A DNA stretch of 64,000 nucleotides from Desulfosporosinus sp. OT. GTDB taxonomy: Bacteria; Bacillota; Desulfitobacteriia; Desulfitobacteriales; Desulfitobacteriaceae. The notes beneath the pieces were generated by a model, which did no database searches, was not told where the DNA came from, and saw nothing but the letters and a program-made list of their open reading frames with translations. Positions 42,126 through 51,398 of this stretch are shown one piece after another. The stretch's first letter is position 1; every line of letters starts with the position of its first letter. The stretch lies in NCBI RefSeq assembly GCF_000224515.1, contig NZ_AGAF01000167.1, positions 1 through 64,000 of the forward strand. The letters are read 5' to 3'. The translations under genes were made by a program, and so were the position numbers.

Positions 42126-43484
42126 ATGAGTCTGGCCAGGAATACGGAAGTCTCAAATCCCATATTAAAGTCGTCTGAGAATAATGAAATCCCACCTTCC
42201 GGTTTCGTCTCCAAGTTTGCGAACACAAAAGTTGGAGTTGTTCCCTTACCTCTCTATTTAATCTTGGCAGTGATCATTTATGCCGCATCTGCTTACAGCA
42301 AACTCCCTGCAGATATGCTCGGCGGTTTTGCGGTCATCATCATCATGGGGGTCCTTCTCGGGGATATCGGGCTTAAGGTTCCAATTTTAAAAGATATTGG
42401 CGGTCCTGCTATTTTGGCTATTATGATACCGTCCACTATGGTCTTTTACAATTTAATCAATCCTTCGGCTTTAAAAGCAATAACAGCTGTTATGAAAACA
42501 TCCAATTTTCTCTATTTGTATATCTCCGTCTTGGTCGTAGGCAGTATTCTGGGCATGAATCGGAAAGTTCTCGTTCAAGGTTTTCTGCGCATGTTTGTTC
42601 CTCTCATTGTTGGGACAGTTGGTGCTATATCGACTGGGTTGCTCGTCGGTACTTTGTTTGGTTACACCATCCACCGCACATTTTTCTATATTATTATCCC
42701 AATTATCGGTGGAGGTATTGGTGAAGGCATACTTCCACTCTCTATCGGCTACTCCACTATTTTGAAAATACCTCAAGAAGCTTTAGTCGGCCAACTTATT
42801 CCAGCCGCTGTTATTGGTAATATTGTTGCGATTGTATGTGCCGGATTATTAAAGCGTTTAGGGGAAAAGAAACCGGAGCTAACCGGAAACGGCGTACTAG
42901 TCAAATCCGGCGATGACTCAGAATTGTTGAACTCCAAAAGCATTGATAAACCAGTTGATTTTCCTCTTATGGGAGCAGGACTTCTCCTAGCCTGTACTTT
43001 TTTCGTCTTCGGTAACTTCGCGAGCCCGTTTATCGGAATTCCGGGCGCAATTATTATGATTTTCACCGCTGCTATCGTCAAGTATCTCAACATTATGCCT
43101 GCTAAAATGGAACAAGGTTCGTTTCATCTATACAAGTTTGTCTCTTCGAGCCTCACCTGGCCTTTGATGGTCGGTTTGGGTGTACTTTATACCCCTTTGA
43201 AAGATGTCGTTGCCACAGTGACTCCTGGATACCTCGTGGTCTGTGCCTCTGTGGTTATAGCCATGATCTCTTCCGGATATTTCATCGGTCGCTTCATGAA
43301 CATGTATCCTATTGAATCCGCTATCGTCACAGGGTGTCACAGCGGTCTGGGCGGAACAGGAGACGTCGCTATTCTTTCTGCTTCAAATCGGATGGAATTG
43401 ATGCCTTTTGCTCAGATTTCCACTCGAATTGGCGGGGCCTCGATGATTGTAATTGCCACAATATTAATGAAGCTCTGGCATTAG
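42126..43484 (+). CDS. 2-hydroxycarboxylate transporter (2HCT family, malate/citrate)
   Basis: The product of about 452 residues has about 11 membrane segments and the two 2HCT re-entrant signatures, IIGGGIGEGILPLSIGYS and CHSGLGGTGDVAILSASNRM with ELMPFAQISTRIGGA. The family (CitS, MleP, CimH) moves malate or citrate with sodium or protons. With malic enzyme next, malate is the likely main substrate. AGGAGGTG precedes the ATG at 42126. The R2 repeat starts directly after the stop codon. Confidence 0.93.
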   Translation: MSLARNTEVSNPILKSSENNEIPPSGFVSKFANTKVGVVPLPLYLILAVIIYAASAYSKLPADMLGGFAVIIIMGVLLGDIGLKVPILKDIGGPAILAIMIPSTMVFYNLINPSALKAITAVMKTSNFLYLYISVLVVGSILGMNRKVLVQGFLRMFVPLIVGTVGAISTGLLVGTLFGYTIHRTFFYIIIPIIGGGIGEGILPLSIGYSTILKIPQEALVGQLIPAAVIGNIVAIVCAGLLKRLGEKKPELTGNGVLVKSGDDSELLNSKSIDKPVDFPLMGAGLLLACTFFVFGNFASPFIGIPGAIIMIFTAAIVKYLNIMPAKMEQGSFHLYKFVSSSLTWPLMVGLGVLYTPLKDVVATVTPGYLVVCASVVIAMISSGYFIGRFMNMYPIESAIVTGCHSGLGGTGDVAILSASNRMELMPFAQISTRIGGASMIVIATILMKLWH

Positions 43485-43486
43485 GG

Positions 43487-44085
43487 GACTTGTGTGACAC
43501 AGCGCTCAGTCTTACGACGCAGAGCAAACTAACTGTTCAAGCTCCCAGCTTTGGGGAGCGGGGTTCATCCTTCGGCGATAGCATTCTTTTAAAGAACCGC
43601 CTACGGCGATAATCTCCACTGGAGACTATCGTGCCAAAAGCGCCATCCGCTGGCCCGAAGACACTGTCTTCGCACGTATTAGCCTTCTTGCAGGATGGCC
43701 GAGTGTCCCTGAAGCCAAGGACGGCGAGAAGGGACCTTGGCGCATTGGCGGCAGTGCACTTCCTTGTGCACTGCCCCGTATTTGGGGTCGGTCGCTTGAA
43801 CGGAAGTTTGCTAATCTGCTTACGTAAAGACGTCGCGCTCGTGTCACACTGCGTCCCGGGCTTGGGTCAGGGAACGAAAAGGTTGGGAGGACGGCGCATT
43901 TTATGTGCACCGTCTTGGCTCACTGGCGGTAGTACACTTCCGCTGGCCCACGAAAACACTGTTTTCGCACGGATTACCTTTCTAACAGACACTGTCTTCG
44001 CACGTATTAGCCTTCTTGCAGGATGGCCAAGCGCCGTGATGGCGAAGAAGGGACCTTGTGCTCTGCCCCGAATAAGGACTTCCGA
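43487..44085 (+). repeat. R2 structured repeat, copy B (long form)
   Basis: It starts GGACTTGTGTGACACAGCGC directly after the transporter stop codon. The outer helices are as in copy A (GTGTGACAC/GTGTCACAC, AGCAAACT/AGTTTGCT), with CTGTTCAAGC against GCTTGAACGG (a T.G pair). The apical arm is much longer than in A and includes GATAGTCTCC/GGAGACTATC and GAAGACACTGTCTTC hairpins. After the GACGGCGCAT..ATGTGCACCGTC hairpin (about 43915), parts of the apical arm are repeated up to about 44085. Confidence 0.8.
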
Positions 44086-44151
44086 GATGCGAATTAGTTC
44101 TTATCGATGCAAGTTAAGTCATACCAAATGAGAAATTAGGAGGGTCTAACA

Positions 44152-45378
44152 ATGAGCAGTATTCAGGAACGAGCCTTAAAGCTCCATAAAGAGCTGGTAG
44201 GGAAAATCGAAGTTGTCAGTAAAGCAGAACTGAATTCTGCTGAAGATTTGAGCTTAGTTTATACTCCAGGGGTGGCAGAACCTTGTAAAGTGATTGCTGA
44301 AAATCCAGACGCGGCCTTTGACTATACTGGTCGGGGTAATATGGTCGCTGTGGTATCTGATGGTACAGCAGTGTTGGGGTTGGGTGATATCGGTCCCCTG
44401 GCAGCCTTACCTGTCATGGAAGGAAAATGTGTCTTATTTAGGAAGTTCGGGGGAGTTAATGCGTTCCCCATCTGTTTAAATACAAAGAATGTTGAGGAAA
44501 TAATTCAAGTCGTTAAGGCCATGGAACCCAGTTTTGGTGGAATAAATCTTGAGGACATTTCTGCCCCACGCTGTTTTGAGATCGAAGCACGGCTGAAAAA
44601 GGAGACCAACATTCCAATCTTCCATGATGACCAGCATGGTACCGCCATTGTTGTTTTAGCGGCACTCCTTAACGCCTTAAGGGTTGTTAATAAGAAAATC
44701 GATAAGATTAAATTAGTGCTCAACGGAGCAGGCTCCGCAGGTATAGCCATTACGAAATTATTGCTACAAGCGGGTTTGAAAAATGCAATTATGGTTGATC
44801 GGGCAGGCATTCTTTGCACTGGTGAATGTTGGATGAATCCGGCTCAGGAAGAGATGGCGGAGCTAACAAACCATGCAAAGCTCAACGGTTCTTTAACGGA
44901 TGCACTGGTAGGAACTGATGTCTTCATTGGAGTTTCTGCTCCAGGTGTCCTGAACGGGAAAATGGTAGCCACCATGAATTCTGGGGCGATCATTTTTGCT
45001 ATGGCAAATCCGACGCCGGAAATATTCCCTGAAGAAGCCTTAACAGCAGGAGCGGCGGTTGTTGGTACTGGTCGTTCTGACTATCCTAATCAGGTAAACA
45101 ATGTCTTGGTTTTCCCAGGTATCTTTAGAGGCACATTAGATGTCCGTGCTAAAGACATCACTGAAGAAATGAAACTCGCTGCCGCCTATGCGATCGCGGG
45201 AATCATTTCTGATGAAGAGTTAAATGCTGAATATATCATTCCTGAGGTCTTCGACCCACGGGTAGCCCCTAAAGTTGCTGCCGCAGTTGCTCAAGCCGCT
45301 ATCAAATCGGGAGTGGCCCGTATACATGGGAACCCCGAGGAGATCTTTGAAAAGACGAGTCTCTTAGCGAGCCGTTAA
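44152..45378 (+). CDS. NAD(P)-dependent malic enzyme
   Basis: The 408-residue short-form malic enzyme has the Tyr/Lys substrate region [13 protein letters not shown], the metal site [17 protein letters not shown], the NAD fold [18 protein letters not shown] and [15 protein letters not shown]. It decarboxylates malate to pyruvate. It completes a malate module with the transporter and two-component system. An R2 copy has separated it from the transporter; AGGAGG lies 9 bases before the ATG. Confidence 0.95.
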   Translation: MSSIQERALKLHKELVGKIEVVSKAELNSAEDLSLVYTPGVAEPCKVIAENPDAAFDYTGRGNMVAVVSDGTAVLGLGDIGPLAALPVMEGKCVLFRKFGGVNAFPICLNTKNVEEIIQVVKAMEPSFGGINLEDISAPRCFEIEARLKKETNIPIFHDDQHGTAIVVLAALLNALRVVNKKIDKIKLVLNGAGSAGIAITKLLLQAGLKNAIMVDRAGILCTGECWMNPAQEEMAELTNHAKLNGSLTDALVGTDVFIGVSAPGVLNGKMVATMNSGAIIFAMANPTPEIFPEEALTAGAAVVGTGRSDYPNQVNNVLVFPGIFRGTLDVRAKDITEEMKLAAAYAIAGIISDEELNAEYIIPEVFDPRVAPKVAAAVAQAAIKSGVARIHGNPEEIFEKTSLLASR

Positions 45379-45471
45379 TTTTCATTTATTTTTTTCATGA
45401 AAAAGAAAGAGCACGACCTAAAAGTAATATGGGCCCTATGTCAAGGACAATTTAGAAAAAGAGCCTAAAAT

Positions 45472-45513
45472 AAGAATACCCTCATGTCCTAAATGTGACG
45501 TGAGGGTATTCTT
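45472..45513 (+). terminator. Terminator of the malic enzyme gene
   Basis: AAGAATACCCTCATGTC and GACGTGAGGGTATTCTT form a 17-bp stem with one wobble pair and a loop of 8 bases, about 95 bp after the stop codon. Confidence 0.75.
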
Positions 45514-45540
45514 CTAAATTTTTATAGGATACTCACCGGA

Positions 45541-45627
45541 GCGCCAACACTACATATTTTTCCAAGACGGTGCCAACCTTGCAGCTTCCAAGACATACTC
45601 CAATTTTTCACGTTCAACTGGTTTATC
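45541..45627 (-). pseudogene. Duplicated 87-bp fragment of the nitroreductase gene
   Basis: This stretch matches 39011-39097 at 81 of 87 positions (my count). It is the part of the nitroreductase gene that encodes residues of about 18-46. It has no start or stop of its own. It lies between the malic enzyme terminator and R2 copy C, and its match ends within a few bases of the repeat boundary. Confidence 0.85.
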
Positions 45628-45631
45628 CCAA

Positions 45632-45945
45632 AACAGGACGGTGCACATGCAATGTGCCGTCCACCTAGCGCTCCCTCTTTCTGTTTTCCGTTCCCCCGAC
45701 CCAAGCCCAGGACGCAGTATGACACGAGCACGAGGTCTTTACGTTAGCAGACCAGCAAACTTCCGTTAAAGCGACCGACCCCAAATACGGGGCAGCGCAC
45801 AAGGACGTGTGCTGCCGCCAATGCGCCAAGGATGGCGCTTTTGGGGGGAACCCCGCTCCCCAAAGCCAGGAGCTTTCACGGTTAGTTTGCTCTGCGTCGT
45901 AGGCACCGAGCGCTGTGTCATACAAGTCCCCCAAGTCCCTAAGTC
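45632..45945 (-). repeat. R2 structured repeat, copy C
   Basis: Read on the minus strand it starts GGACTTGTATGACACAG near 45930 and ends with GACGGCACATTGCATGTGCACCGTCC at about 45640. GTATGACAC pairs with GTGTCATAC, a compensatory change from copy A. CCGTGAAAGC pairs with GCTTTAACGG, with one compensatory pair and one mismatch. Tandem GGACTT units at the start reach the acyl-CoA dehydrogenase stop codon. Confidence 0.8.
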
Positions 45946-47075
45946 CGTAGATGCTTCGCAATCAAAATCCTCTGAATTTGATTTGTTCCTTCATAAATTT
46001 GCGTGATCTTGGCATCCCTCATATAACGCTCAACCTTGTATTCCTTACAATAGCCATACCCACCAAAAATTTGCACTGCATCCGTCGTCACCTTCACCGC
46101 AGTGTCGCTCGCGAACATCTTGGCCATCGAGGCCTCCTTGCTATAGGGAAGGCCAGCCATCCTGAGAGAGGCGGCCTGATAAACTAGTAGTTTTGATGCT
46201 TCAATTTGGGTGGCCATATCTGCAAGCATGAATTGAATCCCTTGGAAGTTGCCAATGGGTTGTTTAAACTGTACCCTTTCCTGTGAATAGGCAAGTGCTG
46301 CTTCAAGTGCCGCTTCAGCTATCCCCAAAGCCTGTGCCCCAATCCCGATTCGTCCAGCGTCCAAAAGAAACATGGCAACTTTGAAACCTTGCCCTTCTTC
46401 TCCTAATAAATTTTCGACAGGCACACGAGCATCTTCAAAAATCAACTCACACGTTGCCGAGCCATTGAGACCCATTTTCTCTGCCCGTTTCCCCACTTTA
46501 AATCCCGGCGTATCCTTATCAACGAGGAAAGCGGAAACCCCATGTGCCCCTCTGTTGCGGTCTGTAGAAGCCATGACCAAATAAATGTCCGCATAACCCG
46601 CATTCGAGATGAAACGCTTTTGGCCATTTAAGATATAGAATTCCCCATCACGCCTTGCAGTTGTTTGCAAGCTAGACGCATCCGAACCAGCGTTAGCCTC
46701 AGTCAAAGCAAATGCCCCGATATATTCTCCTCCCACGAGCTTGGTCAGATATTTCTGTTTTTGCTCCTCAGTCCCAAAGTAAAGAATCGGGAAACTTTCC
46801 ACAGACGTATGGACCGTAATAACGGCTGTAGAGGCACAACCTTTGGCAATTTCTTCAATAGCCAAGATATAAGATAAGAAATCAGCACCCATCCCCCCAT
46901 ATTCCTTCGGGATAGAAATACCCATCAATCCGAGCTTTCCCATCTTGCGGATGGTCTCTAAAGGAAACTCATGTGTCTCATCAGTGATCACTGCTTGCGG
47001 AATGATTTCCTTCTGAACAAAATCGCGTACCATTTTCTGCATCTTTAATTGGTCGTGGTTAAACTGAAAGTCCAT
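45939..47075 (-). CDS. Acyl-CoA dehydrogenase (short-chain/butyryl-type)
   Basis: The 378-residue flavoenzyme has the family signatures GAFALTEANAGSDASSL, VAMFLLDAGRIGIGAQALG, QIFGGYGYCKEYKVERYMRDAKITQIYEGTNQIQR (over residues 337-371) with the catalytic Glu in YEGT. It oxidises acyl-CoA or, with electron-transfer flavoprotein, reduces crotonyl-CoA. No etf or thiolase gene is adjacent. The last codons (CGG ACT TAG) look like they come from the R2 boundary repeat GGACTT. Confidence 0.93.
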   Translation of the reverse strand: MDFQFNHDQLKMQKMVRDFVQKEIIPQAVITDETHEFPLETIRKMGKLGLMGISIPKEYGGMGADFLSYILAIEEIAKGCASTAVITVHTSVESFPILYFGTEEQKQKYLTKLVGGEYIGAFALTEANAGSDASSLQTTARRDGEFYILNGQKRFISNAGYADIYLVMASTDRNRGAHGVSAFLVDKDTPGFKVGKRAEKMGLNGSATCELIFEDARVPVENLLGEEGQGFKVAMFLLDAGRIGIGAQALGIAEAALEAALAYSQERVQFKQPIGNFQGIQFMLADMATQIEASKLLVYQAASLRMAGLPYSKEASMAKMFASDTAVKVTTDAVQIFGGYGYCKEYKVERYMRDAKITQIYEGTNQIQRILIAKHLRT

Positions 47076-47269
47076 ACCTCGCCGCCCTTCTGCCTCTATG
47101 CTCCATAAACCTCATGCAGGAGTGAATACCCCCTCTGAGCTACCCCTTATTTCAAAACACATAAGAACAAGAACATATGTCAAATATTCTCTTCTATACT
47201 TATCGAACTATTCTCTCTTATTTAACAAAAATCCTTCCTAATGTTCCAACTATTCTGTAATACTCACTC

Positions 47270-48052
47270 CTATTCCTCCCACCAAGGTCTTGCTGCCTTC
47301 TCGTTGTTCTCACTCGCATTTTTCAAACTCGTCCTGTTTCTCTCAAACAATTTGCTCTTAACTACATCACTCTTAACCACGTCGTTCCTAACCAACTCCG
47401 GCTCCCAATCGATCAAAGCTTCAGAATCCCCTGCTCCTAAGGATGGCAATCTATCATCATCCTTCTGATCCCAAGACCACTCAACATCCGAACTCTCTTC
47501 TGTATCCCACTTCGATCCACGAGTTCCCTGGAATTTTCCTTCAGATCTCTCAGCCCAAAATGAATTCGACGCAGTTTCTCTTTCTTGGAAGCTTTCCTCC
47601 GGGCCCCAATCAAATTCACTACTGACATGATCATCAGAGTCATAGCCTGCATAAGAAGGCTTAAAATACGATTGACGCCGTTTTCCTGACCAAGTGCCTG
47701 AAACTACTCCTTTAGCACCTCCAGCCCCAACTGCACCTGCTATCAACCCAATAATTGCACCTTCACCAAGGACTTGGATAAAGCCCCAGAGTCGGATCGG
47801 CAAAAATAAAGCCAGCAAAAGCGTCCCCACTGCAACATAGCCAACTCCAGTAGCCCCACCCATCCACCATGAACCGCTTTCTTTAGCTGAACGATATCCG
47901 CCTACAAGACAACTTGCCAAGAGCCCAATATCCAACAGCCGTGAAGTGCTTAGGCCTCCTAGACCCATAGCACCCCATACAATTCCTGCAAATAGAGTTA
48001 AGACCGTAACCATCAAGGCCGTAGTGATTCCTCTTAAGAGGCATGTACCCAT
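47270..48052 (-). CDS. TIGR04086-like membrane protein with acidic C-terminal tail
   Basis: The 260 residues split into an N-terminal half of four probable membrane segments (about 1-115, rich in Gly, Leu, Ala) and a hydrophilic half (about 125-260) rich in Ser, Glu, Asp and Trp. The first half resembles the TIGR04086 family of small Firmicute membrane proteins; most relatives lack such a tail. Function is unknown. AAGGAGG lies 10 bases before the ATG. It is divergent from the LysM-ferritin gene. Confidence 0.6.
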   Translation of the reverse strand: MGTCLLRGITTALMVTVLTLFAGIVWGAMGLGGLSTSRLLDIGLLASCLVGGYRSAKESGSWWMGGATGVGYVAVGTLLLALFLPIRLWGFIQVLGEGAIIGLIAGAVGAGGAKGVVSGTWSGKRRQSYFKPSYAGYDSDDHVSSEFDWGPEESFQERETASNSFWAERSEGKFQGTRGSKWDTEESSDVEWSWDQKDDDRLPSLGAGDSEALIDWEPELVRNDVVKSDVVKSKLFERNRTSLKNASENNEKAARPWWEE

Positions 48053-48237
48053 TGCTATGTTCCTCCTTTTTTCTAAATTAATAACTCCGAACGCTTAAGT
48101 TCTTGTGATTTTCTAAACTCTATCTATGAATACGTTGAACCTGTCCAATACATTCCTCATTATGCCATAATTATCCATTACCACTCTCATTCTTCGGGAA
48201 TATATTGTAGCATGATACGTGAAAGGGAGGAGTCCTA

Positions 48238-48978
48238 ATGGATTATGTACGATATATTGTGCAAGCAGGCGATACCATTTTTAAAATCGCCAAGGCTTAT
48301 CATGTCGAAATGGGAGAAATCATTCAACTCAATCATTTAAAGCATCCTGATCGCATTTATGCTGGTCAAGTTCTATTACTCCCTGTCCAGGAGACTCATG
48401 AACCGAGTCCTGAGGAAATTCCCGAACCAAATTTTACATATGCCCTGTGGCTCTACGAGGCTTATGCAGGAACGGATTCGGAATTAACTGCCATCACAAC
48501 CTACCTTTATCAAGCTGTACTGCTTGACCGCCCGGAGTTCGATGCCTTATTACGACCCATTGCTTATGACGAAATCCGGCATCTCGAAAAATTAGCTTTA
48601 GCTTTGCGCCATCTAGGGGTCGACCCCAGGTACGGGTCATTAAGTAGTGGCCATTGGGTCGATTGGCGTGCCCGTTTTATCAACTATACCAGTGAACTTT
48701 GTGCACTTCTTGACCTGAACATCGAGGATGAGGCCAAAGCACACCGGGAATATCTTGAACTGGCCCACAAAATACCCATTCCAGAAATTCAATGTATCCT
48801 GATGGAAATAGCAGCCGATGAGGAACGTCATTACCATCTGTTCTGTCAAGCAAAGCAGCAATATTGTAGCGAATGCGCCCCCTGCCCAACTCCGCCGCCT
48901 TGTTCTCCACCACCCATCTATACTCCGATTGAAGACCCCCCAGAAATGCCAGGACCGCATGATGGAGGAAAAGGTTGA
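48238..48978 (+). CDS. LysM domain fused to ferritin-like di-metal domain
   Basis: The 246 residues have an N-terminal LysM domain (about 5-50, YIVQAGDTIFKIAKAYHV and IYAGQVLLLP), a Pro/Glu linker, a four-helix ferritin-like domain (about 66-205) and a Pro/Cys tail (PCPTPPPCSPPP). Possible di-iron ligands are Glu82, Glu112-x-x-His115, Glu165 or Glu171, and Glu195-x-x-His198. LysM binds peptidoglycan or chitin-like glycans, so the protein may place a ferroxidase or catalase-like centre at the wall or spore coat. It has no signal peptide, which fits delivery to the coat from the mother cell. GGGAGGAG precedes the ATG. Confidence 0.75.
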   Translation: MDYVRYIVQAGDTIFKIAKAYHVEMGEIIQLNHLKHPDRIYAGQVLLLPVQETHEPSPEEIPEPNFTYALWLYEAYAGTDSELTAITTYLYQAVLLDRPEFDALLRPIAYDEIRHLEKLALALRHLGVDPRYGSLSSGHWVDWRARFINYTSELCALLDLNIEDEAKAHREYLELAHKIPIPEIQCILMEIAADEERHYHLFCQAKQQYCSECAPCPTPPPCSPPPIYTPIEDPPEMPGPHDGGKG

Positions 48979-49124
48979 AAATTTCTTCTTTCCAGTTGGC
49001 GTTCGTTCCGTTATACTAGAAATTGCGTAATCCGCTGTGCCATCTTAACAGAGGTCGGAGATCGGATGTCTGAGGCCAGAGGTCAGATGATATCAACAGT
49101 CAGTAAAAATCTGTTAAACTTCAG

Positions 49125-49157
49125 AAAGGCCATTGCGTATCCCACGCAATGGCCTTT
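49125..49157 (+). terminator. Terminator between the LysM-ferritin and DMT genes
   Basis: AAAGGCCATTGCGT, ATCCC and ACGCAATGGCCTTT form a perfect 14-bp stem followed by TCTTTTATTT. It lies 150 bp after the LysM-ferritin stop codon and 70 bp before the DMT start; it could terminate the former or attenuate the latter. Confidence 0.85.
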
Positions 49158-49227
49158 TCTTTTATTTCCTTCCGTAATAATTTTACAAGTTACATACATT
49201 AAGAACAGTAGGAGTAGGAGTGATTTG

Positions 49228-50106
49228 ATGAAGCTAAACAAAAGCCGCTGGGCTGATTTTTCGTTACTTTTAGTTGCCTTAGTTTGGGGATCGACCTTTG
49301 TCATCGTCAAATGGGCAATTGAGGATCTGCCCCCATTTCCATTCTTAGCGATTCGCTTCGCCCTCGCCTTTATTAGCCTCTTGCCCTTTCTCTGGTTTCA
49401 AAAAACACATATCTCCACCAAAGAACTACTTAAAGGAGTGCCCTTGGGGGTCTTTCTGTTCTCCGGGTACGCCTGGCAAACGGTTGGCCTGCAATATACG
49501 ACCGCGTCCAACGCCGGTTTTATAACGGGACTTTCCATCGTCATTGTCCCTACACTAGTCACTATAACGACTCGCAAGCTGCCGCGTCCCAGTCTACTCC
49601 TGGGTATCCTGAGCGCTCTAGTAGGCCTGGCCTTGCTCTCCTTAGGTGATCATTTTCAGCTCAACAAGGGTGACCTCATGGTTCTTGTCTGTGCTTTAAG
49701 CTTTGCCCTCCATATTTTCTTTGTCGGACGTTATGCCCCTCAGACAAATGCCACAGTTTTAGCCAGTGTCCAAATCCTTACTGTGAGCATTTTAAGTGGT
49801 ATTTTCTCACTAATTTTACCTCAACCAACAATTCACTTCACCTCAACTGCCTGGTTGGCCTTATTAGTGACTGCCGTTCCTGCGACCTCACTCGCTTTCT
49901 TTGTTCAAACCAAAATGCAGCAATTCACCACTTCAACCCATACTGCCCTCATTTTTTCTATGGAACCCGTATTTTCCGCCGTCACCGCCTTTTTCCTCGC
50001 CGGTGAAGTATTTACGCTGAAAGGGCTGACTGGTGCGGGATTGGTTCTAGGGGGCATGTTAATCGCCGAGTTTACTGGATCGGGAAACGAAATACCGTCA
50101 AAATGA
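49228..50106 (+). CDS. DMT superfamily (EamA) permease
   Basis: The product of about 292 residues has ten membrane segments and two EamA halves, with WGSTFVIVKWAIEDLPPFPFLAIRF at the start (residues 14-38) and ALIFSMEPVFSAVTAFFLAGE near the end. It probably exports metabolites or drugs; the substrate is unknown. AGGAGTG lies before the ATG at 49228. Its 3' end overlaps the convergent antiporter gene by 35 bp. Confidence 0.9.
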   Translation: MKLNKSRWADFSLLLVALVWGSTFVIVKWAIEDLPPFPFLAIRFALAFISLLPFLWFQKTHISTKELLKGVPLGVFLFSGYAWQTVGLQYTTASNAGFITGLSIVIVPTLVTITTRKLPRPSLLLGILSALVGLALLSLGDHFQLNKGDLMVLVCALSFALHIFFVGRYAPQTNATVLASVQILTVSILSGIFSLILPQPTIHFTSTAWLALLVTAVPATSLAFFVQTKMQQFTTSTHTALIFSMEPVFSAVTAFFLAGEVFTLKGLTGAGLVLGGMLIAEFTGSGNEIPSK

Positions 50107-51070
50107 AAAACAAGTAAAAGGCTCCTCCTATCAAGAGACTGGTCGGAAAAATCGCCCCTTTGCGTCGAAGAGATAAGTAAGGAATCATGGCAGCTCCTAA
50201 AGCGAGAAACGCACTCCACAATGCCAGGGCATCCAATTTCCATGGCGTAAGAGCAATGCCGATCGCTGGAATCACGGAACTCTGAAATACCATGGCTCCG
50301 GTCAAGTTTCCCATGGCTAGTGTGTCCTTGCCACGACGAATCCAAAGGACACTGTTAAACTTCTCTGGTAACTCTGTGGCAATCGGAGTAATAATTAAAG
50401 AGAGCACAAAGACCGGTATTCCAATTGCCACTGCGATAGGCTGCACTGCGTTGACAAAACCCCGTGCTCCAAAAACAATGGCAATTAAGGCCAAAGCGAT
50501 TTGCACTAAAATCATGAGCAGCGACGGATTGTTGGTCCGTGTTGCCACATAAAGCGGAGCCAAATTTTCCTGCTTATGTCCCCCTTTACTCGCGCGTAAG
50601 GTAAGGAAGACATATATTCCATAAGCAGCGAGAAGCGCTAATGCCGCTCCATTCTTAAGCAGTTGACTGGGCAAAAAAGACGCCAGAATAGCCATTGTAT
50701 AAACAAACAAGAAAAACCCCAAGTCACGTTGAACGACTTTAGCATCCAACTGAAGGGGCAGATTTCTCCGACGGAACAAGAGTGCCGTGAGCCCTGTGAT
50801 AAAAAAGGCAAGTGTTGCCAACATAAACGGCGCACCCAGAATAGCCCCAATGCCAATATCTGAACCTTCTGTGCCCACTCCCCCACTCAAAAAGGCCATA
50901 ATAGGAACCATCGTTTCCGGCAAAGCCGTCCCGACAGCAGCAAGAATACTTCCAACAGCTCCGGCCCCTAACTTGAGCTTTTGCCCCAACCATTCAATCC
51001 CATTGGTAAACGCTTCTGCCCCTATCAAAATGATACCTAAACTCACAATAAGTAAGCCTATATCTCTCAA
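50072..51070 (-). CDS. Sodium/calcium exchanger family antiporter (YrbG/CaxA-like)
   Basis: The product of about 332 residues has two repeats of five membrane segments, each with an alpha-repeat: GAGAVGSILAAVGTALPETMVPIMA and PVFVLSLIITPIATELPEKFNSVLW. The acidic residues in these motifs coordinate the cation. It swaps calcium for sodium or protons. The TTG at 51070 follows GGGAG with good spacing; the longer frame starts at 51100. Confidence 0.88.
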   Translation of the reverse strand: MRDIGLLIVSLGIILIGAEAFTNGIEWLGQKLKLGAGAVGSILAAVGTALPETMVPIMAFLSGGVGTEGSDIGIGAILGAPFMLATLAFFITGLTALLFRRRNLPLQLDAKVVQRDLGFFLFVYTMAILASFLPSQLLKNGAALALLAAYGIYVFLTLRASKGGHKQENLAPLYVATRTNNPSLLMILVQIALALIAIVFGARGFVNAVQPIAVAIGIPVFVLSLIITPIATELPEKFNSVLWIRRGKDTLAMGNLTGAMVFQSSVIPAIGIALTPWKLDALALWSAFLALGAAMIPYLSLRRKGAIFPTSLLIGGAFYLFFILTVFRFPIQ

Positions 51071-51269
51071 ATATTTCTCTCCCTTCCTCTCGCAGATCAC
51101 GTTAGACTTCCCTCTAGTTCCCCGCTCACTCTAAATATACGAGAGAGCTATTTTTTTATGTATGAAACTAGGGAACTTAGCCTTACAACGCTCGCTTACC
51201 TGGTCATCACAGATCAAACTAAGACTCGCTTTTGTAAGCGACGAAGTTCCAGGCTGGCTGGGAGAGACG

Positions 51270-51398
51270 AGTTCAGAGAGGACAACAGGACTCTTTTTAG
51301 ACGCAAATGGAGACGGCTCACATGGAAGGTGCCGTCTCCCTAATTTTCTTAACAGTCTCTCGACCCAAGCCCATCGCACGCCTCATGATGGCGTGGAC
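51270..51398 (-). repeat. Probable R2 3'-end remnant
   Basis: On the minus strand GGGCTTGGGTCGAG, then GGGAGACGGCACCTTCCAT and GTGAGCCGTCTCC resemble the R2 3' module (GGGCTTGGGTC followed by the GACGGCAC hairpin). The rest of R2 is not recognisable. It directly follows the MFS gene, in the same sense. The part of the gap at 51070-51270 holds only weak inverted repeats such as CGCTTAC/GTAAGCG. Confidence 0.5.

Noticed and set aside
43631..44131. Open frame of 166 codons inside R2 copy B, with a similar frame of 136 codons in copy D (53704-54114), both starting like MPKAPSAGPKTLSSH.
   Set aside because: The peptide similarity follows from the DNA repeat. Copies A and C lack this frame, there is no ribosome-binding site, and the hairpins explain the sequence better.
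49052..49110. GAGGTCGGAGATCGGATGTC..GAGGTCAGATG as another repeat family.
   Set aside because: It is low-complexity purine-rich sequence with a single occurrence in the window; too little to define a family.
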